From: Branchiostoma lanceolatum
Lineage: Eukaryota; Chordata; Leptocardii; Amphioxiformes; Branchiostomatidae
Length of the DNA: 64,000 nt
Direction: 5' to 3'
NCBI RefSeq assembly: GCF_035083965.1
Contig: NC_089724.1
Span: 5,318,001-5,382,000 of the forward strand
In this document: one piece after another, positions 34,185 to 46,574 of the stretch
Layout of the letters: the number at the start of each line of letters is the position of its first letter
Position numbering within the stretch: position 1 is the first letter of the stretch
Translations under genes and position numbers: made by a program
The notes under the pieces: model-generated
The model's database searches: none
What the model was told of the DNA's origin: nothing
What the model saw: only the letters and a program-made list of their open reading frames with translations

Positions 34185-35880
34185 TTGAACAAAGAGGTTA
34201 AAAAAGTGAAAGCTTCTTGTTTGCTGACAATATTGCTAAGATGGTCAAAAAGCCAAGGTCCTGTTTAAATGACGAATGGTTTGAAGAAAGAGGTTTAAAA
34301 AGTGAAAGTTTCTCTGTCTTAGAGGTGAAAGCTGAGAATATTGCTAAGATGCTTTAAAATATGAATTGTTTGAACAAAGAGGTCTAAAATAAAGTGAAAG
34401 TTTTACCTGTGCTAAGATGGTTTTCCCCTTAATTGAGGTTTACAAAAGTGAAAGTTTCTGATGTGCTATCAATATGGTTTAAAAAGCGGAATGTTTCTCC
34501 TGTGCTGAGATGGCTTTCCCCCTTTCTGGAGGTTTAAAAAGGGAAAGTTTCTCATTGCTAAGATGGTTTGCCCCTTTATTGAGGTTTTTAAAAGTGAAAG
34601 TTTCTCTGGTGCTAAGAGGGTTTGCCCCTTTTTTTTAGAAAGTGAAAGTTTCTCCTGTGCTTAGATGATTTGTTCACTTTTTTCTAGGCTTGAAAAGTAA
34701 AAATTTCTCCTGTTCTAAGATTGGTTGTCCCTCTTTTATTGAGGTTTAAAAGTTTCTCCTATGCTGAGAATATTGCTAAGATCGTTTAAAAGATTAATTG
34801 TTTGAACAAAGAGGTTTAAAAGGCAAAAGTTTCTCTTGTGCTAGATGGTTTCCCCCTTTCTTGAGGTTTAAAAAGTGAAAGTTTCGCTGTGCTTAGACGT
34901 TTCAACAGTGAAAATTTCTCCTGTGCTAAGATGGTTTGCCCTCCTCTATTGAGGATTAAAAAGTGAAAGTTTTACCTGTGCTATCAAAGATGGTTTAAAA
35001 AGTAAAAGTTTCTTCTGTCCTAAGATGGTTGGCTCCCCTTTATTCAGGGTTAAAAAGTGAATGTTTCTCCTGTGCTAAAATGGTTTGCTCTCCTCTATTG
35101 AGGTTCAAAAAATGAAAGTTTCTCCTGCGCTATGAAACACGGTTTAAAAAGTGAAAGTTTCTCCTGTCCTAAGATGGTTTGCCCCCTTTATCATTTAGAA
35201 ATTGAAAGTTTCTCCTGTACTAAGATGGTTTCCCCCCCCCCCCTCTATCCAGGATTAAAAAGTGAAAGTTTCTTCTGCGCTATCAAAGATGGTTTAAAAA
35301 GTGAAAGTTTCTCCTGTCCTATCTTAAGATGGTTGACTCCCCTTTATTCAGGGGACAAAGTGAATGTTTCTCCTTTCCTAAGATGGTTTGCCCCCTCCCC
35401 CAATTGAGGATTAACAAGTGAAAGTTTCTCCTGCGCTATTAAACACGGTTTAAAAAGTGAAAGTTTCTCCCTGGTAAGATTGCTTGCCCCCTTTATCATT
35501 TAAGAATTCTGATGTACTATGATGGTTTGCCCCCCTCTATTGAGGATTAAAAAGTGAAAGTTTCTCCTCTGCTAAGATGGTTTATAAGGTTTGAAAAGTG
35601 AAAGTTTCTCCGTGCTAAGATGGTTTGTCCGAGGTTTGCCCCCTTTATCATTTAAAAATTGAAAGTTTCTCCTGTGCTAAGATGTCTAAAATGGCTTTCC
35701 CCTCTATTGAAGATTAAAAAGTGAAAGTTTCTCCTGTGCTAAGACGGTTTAAAAAGTGAAAGTTTCTCCCGTGCTAAGATGTCTAAGATGGCTTTCCAAT
35801 CTATTGAAGATTAAAAAGTGAAAGTTTCTCCTGTGCTAAGACGGTTTAAAAAGTGAAAGTTTCTCCCGTGCTAAGATGGT
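34185..35880. repeat. Degenerate array with IRF/PRDM1-like core in each unit
   Basis: About 30 units of roughly 40-65 bp. Each has the core AAAAGTGAAAGTTTCTCC, then TGTGCTAAGATGGTTT, then a variable GCCCCCTTTATTGAGG spacer. The core is almost invariant from 35050 on (for example near 35148, 35297, 35452, 35550, 35717, 35815 and 35850) and more degenerate at the left. AAAGTGAAAGT matches the known PRDM1/Blimp-1 site and is close to the IRF/ISRE half-site pair. AAGATGG resembles the core of the YY1 site. The open frames across it are by-products of the repeat. Confidence 0.85.
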
Positions 35881-35884
35881 TCGC

Positions 35885-36046
35885 CCCCTGCATCGCCGCC
35901 TTCAGCCGGGGTGACCAAAGGTCCAGTGCATTGTGGGACGTCCTTGATCCAACATGGCGGATTGTTTTGAAAGTGGTGGCGGTAGCTGATCAGTCCGTGC
36001 CTCGGGCGGTCCACTCCAGCGATCCAACTTCTGCTCTCTCTAGCAA
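35885..36046 (+). promoter_or_regulatory. Promoter-like segment and candidate first exon
   Basis: Immediately after the repeat array the DNA becomes GC-rich. TGCATTGTGGGA (35928-35939) resembles the reverse of the ZNF143/THAP11 site. AACATGGCGG (35951-35960) is a YY1 site of the kind found just downstream of TATA-less start sites. A strong donor AGCAA|GTAAGT follows at 36046/36047. The ATG in the YY1 site opens a frame of only 11 codons, so the exon is probably a 5' leader. Confidence 0.5.
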
Positions 36047-36049
36047 GTA

Positions 36050-36560
36050 AGTCAACTACACAACCATCAAATCATCTGTACTAGTCGTGTGCGTGTCGGG
36101 GGACGTATTCTGAGGTAATTTGAAGGGAGTGCCGGTCAGCAGACGATGTGATTTTTCCTCATGCACATCTTTTTTTTTTTGGAAGGGCCAGGCTGGGCAG
36201 AGGTATCTCTTCGCGCCGCCCCGGCCAAAATCTAGCTTCCCGCGCAAATTTCTCATCTCGCCGTCAAAATCTGCAACTTTCTGGGAAGTTTTGGGGCTGG
36301 GTGTTGTAGGTTTTTGTGTAGGTTTGGGGGTAGGTTTGTGTGGGATTTCGTTGGTGGTGTGACGGCAGGGGGTTGGGCCGGCCGCGCCGTGGTCCCACCG
36401 GCCGGCCAGGGTTCGCCCCACCGCCGCTCGCCATATGCACGGCCAGGCGGTGCCTCGGCTCCTACCGCCCGGCCAAGCTGCTGCACTGCTAGAACAGTTT
36501 CCCCTTCTAGTCTTAACATTACCATCTTAGCTGTGATGTCTTAAGGGTTTGTTTTCCTCA
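36050..36560. other. GC-rich candidate intron 1 (CpG-island-like)
   Basis: The segment at 36180-36480 is the most GC- and CpG-rich stretch of the window (GGGCCGGCCGCGCCGTGGTC and similar). It is consistent with a CpG island extending into a first intron. A Pro/Arg-rich minus-strand frame here has no splice support. Confidence 0.45.
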
Positions 36561-36561
36561 G

Positions 36562-36643
36562 AAATCAGGACAAGGACCTTCTTAAGGTATCAGGTCACTC
36601 TCTAGATTACTTCACACGTTCATCTGACGTTACAGCAGTTATG
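36562..36643 (+). other. Candidate second exon of an unrecognised transcript
   Basis: Bounded by a good acceptor (TTTGTTTTCCTCAG) and a good donor (GTTATG|GTAAGA). It is 82 bp long, 515 bp after the candidate exon 1 donor, and ends in ATG exactly at the donor. If this is real, a start codon could lie at the exon end with the coding sequence further right. If the donor is not used, the frame stays open to a stop at 36725. I recognise no protein family in it. Confidence 0.35.
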
Positions 36644-36749
36644 GTAAGAAAACATGGACCATTCAATTCATCTTCGTCAGAGAAGCTAGCTATACTTCGT
36701 TCTCTTAGAGATGTGAAGCTTGGTTAAGGAATTTTGCAAGTTTTAGTGA

Positions 36750-37090
36750 GATTTTAAGCATGTCCGTTTTTTGAAATTTATTCTTTAGTTCAAAATCATG
36801 ACCCCTCCCCCCTTTTGGGACCCCCCTGATTTTCCCCCCACCTTTGCAAGCCTCAGACTGTGTATACCTGACACTCTCAACACACACTAGCGTGCTTGTA
36901 CAAGGGTAGGCTTCCAGCTGGTCTGGAGGAATTAATAACGAAAACTTGTGCCAAAAGAGCCTACCAGGGACCCCTGCCGCCTGTGGTATATGGATACAGT
37001 GTGTCACCTAAAGATGGATAAAAGCTTATACAATGTATTAAATCTAAATGCAAACAAACACAGAAAAAAGGAAAGAAAATTGTAAGCTTG
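36750..37090. other. Intergenic or intronic DNA, nothing recognised
   Basis: Contains a run of C-rich words (CCCCTCCCCCCTTTTGGGAC) near 36803 and no open frame with exon signals. Confidence 0.4.
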
Positions 37091-37114
37091 CTTCCTATGA
37101 AAGTGAAGGTTTAT

Positions 37115-37490
37115 TTCTTGGATGTTGGAGTGTGGGACGAAATGTGACTATCAAAGAAAATTATAACAGAATTCACTAGCAGAATTCTTTCATCTACAAT
37201 TTTAGAGATTGGTTTACTAAGTTGAAGGAATAGTTGAAGAAGATGTGATGATATACAAGTAGGTACCACTAGATGGTTGTAGATGGTATAAAGTGTTTTA
37301 GTTTTTATTTTGGATGTCACTGCATGAAAGAAAGTGTGACCATCTAAGAAATAACAGATTTCACTCTCAGAATTCCTTCATCTAGAATTTTTGAGAGGCT
37401 GGTCAGTTGAAGGAATGATTGAACTGAAGAAGATGTGATGAAATACAAGTGGGTACCACTAGATGGTTGTTGATGGTGTGAAGTGTTTTA
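37115..37490. repeat. 189-bp tandem duplication
   Basis: GTGTGGGACGAAATGTGACT, then TTCATCTACAATTTTAGAGA, then AAGTAGGTACCACTAGATGG in the first copy. They are matched in order by GAAAGTGTGACCATCTAAGA, TTCATCTAGAATTTTTGAGA (from 37377) and AAGTGGGTACCACTAGATGG in the second. The copies have drifted by substitutions and small indels. Confidence 0.8.
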
Positions 37491-37519
37491 GGATGTGTAA
37501 TACACAGTCGTTGGCAAGC

Positions 37520-40500
37520 TGAGAATCTCTTTTCTCTAACACATGGAGTACAACCGTGCTAATTTTCATTTGAATGGCTATTGTCGTTTGAATGAAAATG
37601 GCGTAAACAAGGCACAGGGTTCATCGGAAGTTTCCAAAAAACCGTGCGATTTTTTGCCAGCCTGCAACAAAAGGATTCGGCGTAGCGTAGTGCTAGTTAC
37701 TTGGCGAGTATCTGTATACCCAATTTGTCCCTGTTCTGGCCAAGGCGATGGTATGTGAGAGTAAATTGGGACCAGTGACATTGTAAAAGAAGATTTCCCC
37801 CCACATCTGGCACGCGTATTTACTGGACTTGGGGATGCCATGAAAAATTCCTGGCCACAGTCAGCGCCTAGCCTCCGCTGCAGACACTAATGGCATCTCT
37901 CCGATTACCCCGTCCCTAATCTCCATACATGTGGTAGATATCAGGAAATAGGATTCTCTTCCCAATGCATCTCCTTGATTTATGCACCCTGGCCCAAGCC
38001 CTGTGTATGTGTTTTTGTCCAGGAGTAGAGAGTCCTTTCATTCAGCTATTCAAGGCCCAGTAGGCAGTATTTACTGATTTATTTGTATGGAGATTATAGA
38101 TAGCAGAAGTACAGGGCTGCGTAGTTAGCGCAGTGTCCCAGTATATAATTCCCCCACACCTGCCCGTAATACCTCGATATTGCTTGCATGCAAAAAGGAA
38201 TGAATTACAAGGTATTTTTGCCAGCTTAATGTGTGCAGGGGGGATTATTTTTGCCTCGGTAATGCCCTGTATTATTAAGTATGGTAAATTTCCGGCCGTG
38301 TATTTCGGACTTGATTATTAGGCTTGTAGGTTGGCCACGTATGAGTGACATTTGCTTTTGTCGGCAAAGTTATAGAATCTCAGGCCGCGGAACGGCCGAG
38401 TTTCTGAACACTGTAACTGTTGTCGTAAATCTCAAAGTTGTCTGGTTTTATGGCTGCATTTTCTTTATGGGCAGTGCATTTTATTCCTCAGTGATTTCTA
38501 TTTTTACTGCCTTTCGGCGTCCCAGGCTCTTCGGCCCCTACGTAGTGGTCAGAGAGAGGCTGCAAAATGCATCGTTCAATCTGTCCGAAATAAACATCTC
38601 CCACCCCATAGAGCTGATTTGCATTCATTTTTATTCCAAGGTATGATTCGCAATTCTGAGGATGCAGTGGCCATATTTATAGTTGGATGTCGGATTGCGT
38701 TAGGCCGGACGATACATAAATCCGTCAAGACGACCCGGCCGACTAAGCTAAGGGTACCCACAAGAGAGGCCGACTTATTGGCAGAATGCTTATCAATAAA
38801 TTAAGATACATATTTCACGGTACATGTATGTGTATGTATGATCCCCGCTCTGACTAGCTGGACATGCATCCCTATTTGCGAGCAGTGGTCATCTATCGTG
38901 CACAGTCCAGGCCTTAATCCCCCGTGTCCCACGGCACTCCATCATGCTTTCATATTCCGAAACATGCCCCGGCGCAAAAATATGATCTATATATTTTACG
39001 GCATACATTTTTATGAGGACTGGCCCTTGAATTAGGGTGGTTGTGTTTGGGACTTGCTTTCAATTCGGACCAATTTATGCAATCAGGGGCCGTTCCCTGC
39101 ACTTGTGCTGTCTCCGACTCAAATGATTTTACATGTAGATAGCGCTGTTGTTGCCCGAATCTCTCCAAGCAGGCACTTTTATTAGATTCCATCTGCTGTT
39201 GTCTTTATCTTCTGCTATAATACATAAAGGAGGCAAAAGCAGTAGAGTTTGACATATGTACATGATAGAGGTATCTCTCTCTGAAACTCAAGATACAACA
39301 GGAGTGGCCGGAACATGTTTGTCCTCGTTTGTGGTTTATTTTTAATTATTTACACATCGAACAGATGGCACAAAACACAAGGAGCCCGTGTTAGCTCCAT
39401 TTACTTAATAATCGTCTCTAGAAATTTATAAAATTACGGAAGAAAAGCCTTTCTCGGGTATGAATAAATGATGAGGCCGTAAAGCTGGATGTGTTATAAT
39501 TAAAGTGCAAAGTTATTAATATGGTACTGTAAGGGAATTTCTGACGTCCCTAGGGGGTGAATTAAGATGGGGAGACAGGGTCGGCGTTTTCAAGCCGACA
39601 AATTCGTGGCGCAAAATTTTCTTGCATTGACGGACATAACCCTAGATGGCCAAACGAAATCCAGTGGAAAATTAATCAGATAGGACCTGATTACGATGCT
39701 CTACCAGAATACAAAACGGCGGCACCACTTCCAGGTGCTAAAGCTTAAGTAGTCTAACTACTTTATGATTGTGTGTGTTTAGTTTTAGAACTGCCTCCGG
39801 GCCACTACTCAATATCGGTTTACTGATGTGAAATGAGTTTTGAATAGACTCTACGTTTTATTGTAACCAGAACGTTGTAGCAAGAAACTGATTACGAGAC
39901 GGACTCAAGTCGGTGCCATTTTCTGTGATGGGTCACAGCTTTGAAAGATGTTATTCTCATTCTCACATCTCTGCTTGGTTTATGGTTTTGATTTATTCGT
40001 ACTCTTGCGGTCTCTTGTACGTATCCTTGTTGCAATCAGAAGTCATTGTACCCTTCTAATTCGTATCCTCACATTTTACTGGCTACACCGTGTCTGATGA
40101 AGTTGGACAGTAGCAAAATTGTGTGTTAATGAACTTCACAGACCAGGAGTCAATCCCACCTCCCTAGGCACAGCCCAAGCCTTCTGTTGTTAATTCAAAC
40201 CAGTCATATTTTCCCGGTGTAATCACCTCTAATTTATATTTTGTGTCCAGTCCCATAAGACTTCTAGGTTTCAAACAGGCCGCTTGCGAGCGGCCTTGCT
40301 CGGGTTTCTGCATGCGAAGTTAACTCCAAGTTCGTATGGCGGCCGGCCTCTCCGGTTGCCAAATCAGAATACCAGTCCGCTGATACATCATGGCACACAC
40401 AAGTTTCACCCCCCCAAGGTATACAGCTTCGACCAGCATCTAATCTCTAGTTAAGAATTATAGAGCATGCATATCACTCTTTTGTAGCCCGGCACAGCCT

Positions 40501-41200
40501 TGTAGGGAACAGAGCCGCGCAATCAATTGTGCCTGGAGGGCCCCCTTCCCTTCACTCCTCTTGGACATCTGATATTTCCTGGGCTTGTTTTTCACTGTCA
40601 TCTTTTGTCTTTGTCCGCTCTCCACCAGAAAGGCACCACCGTGTAACTCCCAGAGTGTGGTCATCTATTTTGCCATACGGTAACTGCGAGTCGGCTTTTT
40701 ATACACAAGTGGAGTCCTATCCGATTTGATAGAGGCATCAAAATTATAAATATTTCATTGTGATGGAGTGCTGCGTAGCCTTATCGTTTTATCTTGCATG
40801 TGTATTTATGTAATTTCGGCCCTCTGGTTGTCTTCCCTTTGCCGCGTTATCAGGCATCTTGGCATGCTGGAGGCACAATATGCAGATTTGAGTCATTTAT
40901 TTCTCAGTGCTTGACTTTCTTATAGAGTCAATCCGGTATAAACCGTTAGTGAAGATGAGGGAAGAGATAGCTCGGGGAGATTTTCTTGGGATGTCGTTTG
41001 GAGATCCCAGCCTGATCCGACATAGCAATGATAAATGGAGGCCATTATATCACAGGTATGAAAACATAAACAACAATCAAGCCGAATTAATAGGTAGGTA
41101 TGACACAGATACAATCACAAGGTAGTAGCAGCGACCTGGAAAGGTATAGATTTGTTGCTCCCGTTGTTTAGATAAGCTTGATGAAATGCAGAACATTGTG
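37520..41200. promoter_or_regulatory. Candidate conserved noncoding island 3
   Basis: 3.7 kb of balanced, complex sequence with almost no low-complexity DNA. Short overlapping frames lie on both strands, none with splice structure or a recognised product. AT-rich homeodomain words are frequent (TTTTTAATTATTTACAC near 39340, TATAATTAAAGTGC near 39496, GTATTATTAAG near 38268). This density is what enhancer-rich DNA around a developmental regulator looks like; sequence alone does not prove conservation. Confidence 0.4.
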
Positions 41201-41880
41201 GATCGTTCAGGTTTATTTTTTGATACGAGATATGACTGTTGGAATTTCCTTCAAGCTAGATTTTGATAGATGAAAGAATTTTTTTCCAAATTGAGTTATT
41301 TTTGTTTGAGGGTTTGTTGAAAGATTGTTATTATTCCTATTTCTAGCATCTTAGGCTTCATGTAGCTTGCCAATATTAGGAAATAGACCATGTCTGCTAT
41401 CAGAAAGTAGCCTACTAGAATGCTGTAAATGAATTATAAAAATGTAAATTTCACACAAAATAGAAATAATTTTCTTCTTTTACAACACTGACTCTTATAA
41501 TCCAAATACACATGTATGGAAAAGTTGCTTGTTTTTTCATGTGATTTTCAAAAATCTTTTTTTCCTCTTCAAAATCTGGGATGACTTCTATTGTTGGGTA
41601 AAGGGATTAAGTTTCTAATGAAGGTTAGAGCCAAACTTCCAAAGTGAATTTGGTAAAATTGCAATTGTCACACTGAACTAATTTCTTTGCTATGTACGCT
41701 GAGAACTCTTTAGGCCATTCCAGCTTCCATTCCGTTCTAGTGGATTAGATTTCACCTTTCTTGTTTTGTTTGAAAAGTGAGAGTTCTGTCCCTCTAAGTG
41801 GGTAAATCTAGAAGGACTTTCTCCTTTTGATAGACAACACAGAAGAATGTGAAGACTGGGGAGAATCTGAGAGACCACTG
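41200..41880. other. AT-rich stretch, nothing recognised
   Basis: T-rich with no gene, repeat family or RNA feature recognised. Confidence 0.4.
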
Positions 41881-44400
41881 TGATAATTACGTTAACTTTG
41901 ATCCTGTGTGTTTACCACAAAATAAAACAGAGGGGAAAACAAACAGGCTTCTCGTTGGGAGGACCGTGAAATCGGGCCTTTCAGAGGAGCCAGGGGGAAC
42001 TTCACCCTTTAGAGACTTGTACCTGTGAGAGAGTGCCGGTCCCCGCCCCACCCCTAGCATGGTTCCCACGGGACCTGTTGGCAGCTACCTATGTAATCAA
42101 GATGTTACCCTGGGTCAAATGGGGAATTTCCTGGTTTTTATAGCCTAATAAGCTGGCGTTAGAACGGGTCAAACCACAACACGGCCTCTCTCTCTCTCTA
42201 CAGCACTGGCCAAAACTGTGGGCCGTTTCAAGTCCACCTACACATATGTTTTCCATTCTTCCCTCCAGATAATATGGGGCTGTCAGACGGTTCCAGTCGG
42301 CCAACTTCGACTCCAACAATACAGCTTTGTCAATGTCCGAAGCCTTCCCTGTGCTGTGCCCAGCTTGGGCTTGAACTGATGGTCCGTGTAGCCTCCCTCA
42401 TATCGGTGTAAGTGGCGCTTCTGTCAGGAAGGCATCCGACCGACAGTCCCAGTTTTTATCTATGGGCAAACGCACTCTGGTAGAGCTTATTAATAAGCAA
42501 TTAAGTGTGATTATTACGTTTAATGTTGTGTATTGAGGAGCGCGAGAGATTGGATATCGCTGGGAGAAAGTCCCCAAGGTAACACTACTGCGAATGGGAA
42601 TATCAGAACCCGCTGTTAGTTATGTTTCTATCGAACCTTTGCTTTGTTTATTACCTGGTTACTATCGAGTGACAGGGAATTTGTTGAGGAATACCGAGGG
42701 TGTATCGCATCTTTCGCGGGGAAAACGGGAAGTCGCGGATATAGGGGAAAACGTCGTACTCTGTTCTGTGTGTTGTGTTGCTTGTAATTGGTCCTTAGCT
42801 TGGCAGCTCTCTAAATTGGGCTTGCTTTTCCCTCATCAATCTCGAGACCCCATTGTCATTTCAGATTCTCGCACAAGACACCGAAAGCAGTGCCTTAGCC
42901 GTCCTTAAAGATGGTAATTTCTCTTCAGGGCTTACCCTGAAGATGGGTCAAGTTGTCGAGGGCTAAAGATTTTTTTAGAGGAAGCCGCAAGGATAACCAG
43001 AAAGATGAACTTGAAGGGAATTGTCAGGATGGAAAACTAACTTGTGGAGGGAAAATTAATCATATTTTTCCTGCTTGCAGTTGGACATAGCAGTTTCTTT
43101 CACACACACACAGCATTGGTGACGTGAACAACAAGGAAGTATAAAAGCAAAGGCAGAGACTTTTTAGATCCGCCCCATTCAGTTCCGAAGGTCCTGTCAA
43201 GCGTTTTGTTACAGACCCTTTGTCCAGTCTGTAAAAGCATAATGTCCACTTCGTGTTCTCTTCAGTGTCCTCTCAGCGACCAGCGGTGTGAGAGTGGCGA
43301 AAGCGTCCTTTCCCATTCTACTGACCGAAAAACAACACCTTTCATGTATTCTCCCAGCCAAGGTTGTGCAGTATTTGTAAAGCTATAGCACATTTACAAG
43401 AAGCAAGGCTGTGATTGGTCCACTCTGCTAATCTAATCATCCAGTAAAGCAGTGAATGGCAGTCTACTGGTTAATCAGTATAACTGTTATTATGCGTAGT
43501 GGAATTTACATGTTAGTGTAGTGTATTAGCGCTGTAAGAGGCTTGCAGCTGGTAGTCATTGAGGTGATTGTCTCTCTTGCATAGAGTTCTCTCCTTTCTG
43601 GGCTCTGTAGCTGGTGGTTTTACTCTGTAATTTTCTGTCTCGCCCATCAATCTATCCAGCAGCAGAATCCAGAAGCCTGTCATCCCCAGAACCAGGCTCA
43701 AATCTGGTTTCGAACTTGGACTCTAGAGGAAATTTCGGCAAGTTAGGGCCCCCTGGTTGAGATAGATGAGTGAGCTTGGTGTGCGGTAAGACCACAGACT
43801 CAAGAGGGAGTTGAATCGAAGTTTCTCCCTGCTATTTGTCAAAGTAATGCTTGGAAAGTTGGGTTTTCACAGATCAAGCTGTGTTTGATACAGCAACTTG
43901 TAAGGGAAAGGGGGGGTTGTGCAGCACTGATAGAAAGGGAGAGATAAGGCATTAGAGTGGAGGAAATCACTCGCCAACTAGATGGAAGGGGGGAAAAATG
44001 TCATGGGTATTTGAGCACAAACTCCCAGCGTACGTCTGCACATATGGGTAAACTAAATAATGGGGTCGTCTGATGGGTGGACGCTGCCAGTGTACGTGAC
44101 ACGCTTGGATTCCTGGGAAGCGGAAAGCACCCCCACCGTCCATTCTCTACACACAGGCTCTCTCTCTCTCTCTCTACACCCGGCCAGCAGAAATTGCATA
44201 ATGATTTGTGCCTCTCCCGGTCGTTTGACAAATCCGGCCGTTTCGGGGGAAAGATGTGGCGTCAACAGAAGCTTCCATCTCGCCACCAACAATTTGGGTG
44301 GACGGAGGGAGGAAATGGGGCGGGGAGGGAGGAAATCACTCGGTCTACGTCCAGGCTGGCTTCCCCTGCCACATCTTTCCCTTACCTGGCCGGGGATTAT
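41880..44400. promoter_or_regulatory. Candidate conserved noncoding island 4
   Basis: Balanced composition with a homeodomain-rich segment near 42480-42530 (AGCTTATTAATAAGCAATTA, then TGATTATTACG). Two short TC runs (42186, 44159) are the only low-complexity tracts. The open frames of 104-120 codons (42594-42908, 44060-44422) overlap frames on other strands and lack exon borders. Confidence 0.35.
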
Positions 44401-44563
44401 TAGCCTCTACCAGGCTCCATAGGTCGCTAGAAAAATAGAAATTGGCCAAATAGACAGATATAACATGCCAGAGAAGTTAGCTGGCTGAAAATACAGTTTT
44501 TAACCTAGTTATGGCTAGTTTCTACCATTTTTCCATCAACCTATGGAGCCTGGTAGAGGTTAG
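44401..44563. mobile_element. Short MITE with 23-bp inverted repeats
   Basis: The left end is TAGCCTCTACCAGGCTCCAT and the right end is the inverted ATGGAGCCTGGTAGAGGTTA. The element is about 163 bp with an AT-rich interior and no coding sequence. It interrupts the candidate noncoding islands. The flanking TA suggests a TA target, as for Tc1/mariner-type elements, but this is weak. Confidence 0.75.
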
Positions 44564-44569
44564 ACCAGA

Positions 44570-46250
44570 ATGCTTACAAGGAAGGAAATGAAAGAAATAG
44601 CTTGTGTAGGGAGAAATTTAGAAGATAGTTAGATACCGGAAGTGTTTTACTTAACAAAGGCCGGTGGCAAAAAGCCTCTTGATTGACAGTATAAGATTGT
44701 CTGGTTGTAGGCTCCGTTGAGGACTGAGGATGGTATATTGGAGGTGTTAAGTTTGTGGAGCTATGCGTCGCCTTTTCTTCGCCCTCCCCTCGGAGTTTGC
44801 GATGGTTGGTAGCCGCGGCGACTGCGGCGCTGATCATCGTCTCTCCGGTGTCCTCATCATCCCTACTGTCACTCATCGTTACGGCCTGCACTGATGACAA
44901 GCTCAGATACAATGAGGCAGTTTGCATGCACAGAGCCCCCGCCACTGTCTCCCTGGTAGCATTCAACCATGTTGGATTTGTGTAAAACCCCTCGGCGGAC
45001 GCGCCTCTGTAGGCCGAGCGCCCGGCTCATTATTCTGGCTGCCGGCGATCCGGGGATTTGAGCGAATCTGCGTTTTGCTTGTTAGTTATCCCCCCGCTTG
45101 TCGGGAGTGTTTCTATTCCCAGGAAAGACACAAACAGTGATGAATGCAGGTTTGGCCTCCCAATTATCAGTGCCTCTGCCTCCAGGCCAGTAGGTTCCTT
45201 GCATTTTCCTCCTTAACAGGGGGAGGTGCGATTTTTACTACATGCAATTAAGGAAATGGCCGATAACGACCCGGGAAGGCCTTCCTTCCTACAATCAAGG
45301 GAAGCATTAAAAGGCACAGTCCATCTGTGGCAGTAAAAGCTTTGGCGTGAGTTTTGCTGGCCCCGCTGCTCTTTATTGCGCTCTCTCTCTCAAGGTTACC
45401 CTGTCCCTCCTACCTTGGAAATGACATTGTACCAATTATCCCGTAATCTCGGTAGAAAGGAGGGATTGTTCTATGTGGTGAAGTTTTCCAGGCAGGGGTT
45501 CCAGTCCACCACGAGGTCTGGGGAGAGTGTCTGCCTCTCTCCCTCATTTGAATATGAACAGGGGTATTTTCCCCTCATAAATTGCAGTAATTATTCCGGA
45601 TGAATGGAACCCCTGCCTGAGTGTGTGTAGCTGGAAAGCGATGTGGACACCGCCGCAGAGAAATCACGGCACAGGAGGAAGCCATTTGCCGGCAATCTCT
45701 GGCCAGGCTTAGCGAGAGAGTTCCTTCGGTCTGCTGTTAAAGCGGACATCTGCCATGTGTGCTGGAATGTGATTTTTCCCCCCACCCAGAAGCGTCGTGC
45801 ATAGTTCTCAGAAGGTGACTTTCTCAGGTAGGCGACTTTGAAGGTTCAAGACACTCTTTTTCCCTCCCGGCAATTGATTGATAACGTTTATCTCAAACAT
45901 TGTCTCAACAGCTTTCTCCACGTTTCCCTTCAAGAAAGTTGCTCAAGGAATTTTCCCCATATCACAAGCAGTCCACGGAGTAATGATTAAAAGTAGTATA
46001 TTTATCTTACAGACCACCCAAACCTCTCTCATGTCTGGCCCTATATGTACGTGCCTTAGGCTATTGTTGGGAACTGAAAGGACTTGTAATGCCCGGCATT
46101 GACCAACCAAAATAGCAACGGATACCGCTCTTTTGTGACGGGGTTCACCGAAATCATTTTGCCCGCCGAGTCTCACGTGAAATTCCGTGGCAGTGTAACA
46201 CGTAGCGTAGATGTAGAGAATTGAAACTTGAAGACAAAATGGCATATCAG
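44570..46250. promoter_or_regulatory. Candidate conserved noncoding island 5
   Basis: Continuation of balanced, complex sequence after the MITE, ending where AT-rich DNA resumes near 46260. Short frames on both strands show no exon structure. Confidence 0.3.
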
Positions 46251-46574
46251 AGATGATACCTAATATTATTATTATTCTACAGAATCCTTCAAACTACTAA
46301 ATGTGTGTACTATACAATTCATGTATATATATATATATGAAAATCTGAGTCATATGTACAAGTTGAATCCAATACGATGATAGAAATAAGATGTATGTGT
46401 TGAACTTCTCAAAGTGTATTGTTGGAAGCTATGATAAAGTGTAAACAAACGGCCTATATTCTGCACTTACGTAACGCCAAACAAGTCAGACAACAATTGC
46501 ATTTGTTAGTTCTAAATAAATGCCTCTAGATTGTCCTGAAGTGTGATGTCATAACAATCGGGTATACATTGTTG

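Noticed and set aside
35132-35407. 91-codon frame with repeated KSESFSC motifs
   Set aside because: The periodicity comes from the tandem DNA array; neighbouring units shift frame, so there is no selected protein.
35853-36727. In-frame join of the 35853 frame with the 36562 segment as a protein-coding gene
   Set aside because: The splice would keep the frame open. However, the ATG lies in the repeat array upstream of the presumed start site, the product matches no family I know, and an open frame of this length can occur by chance.
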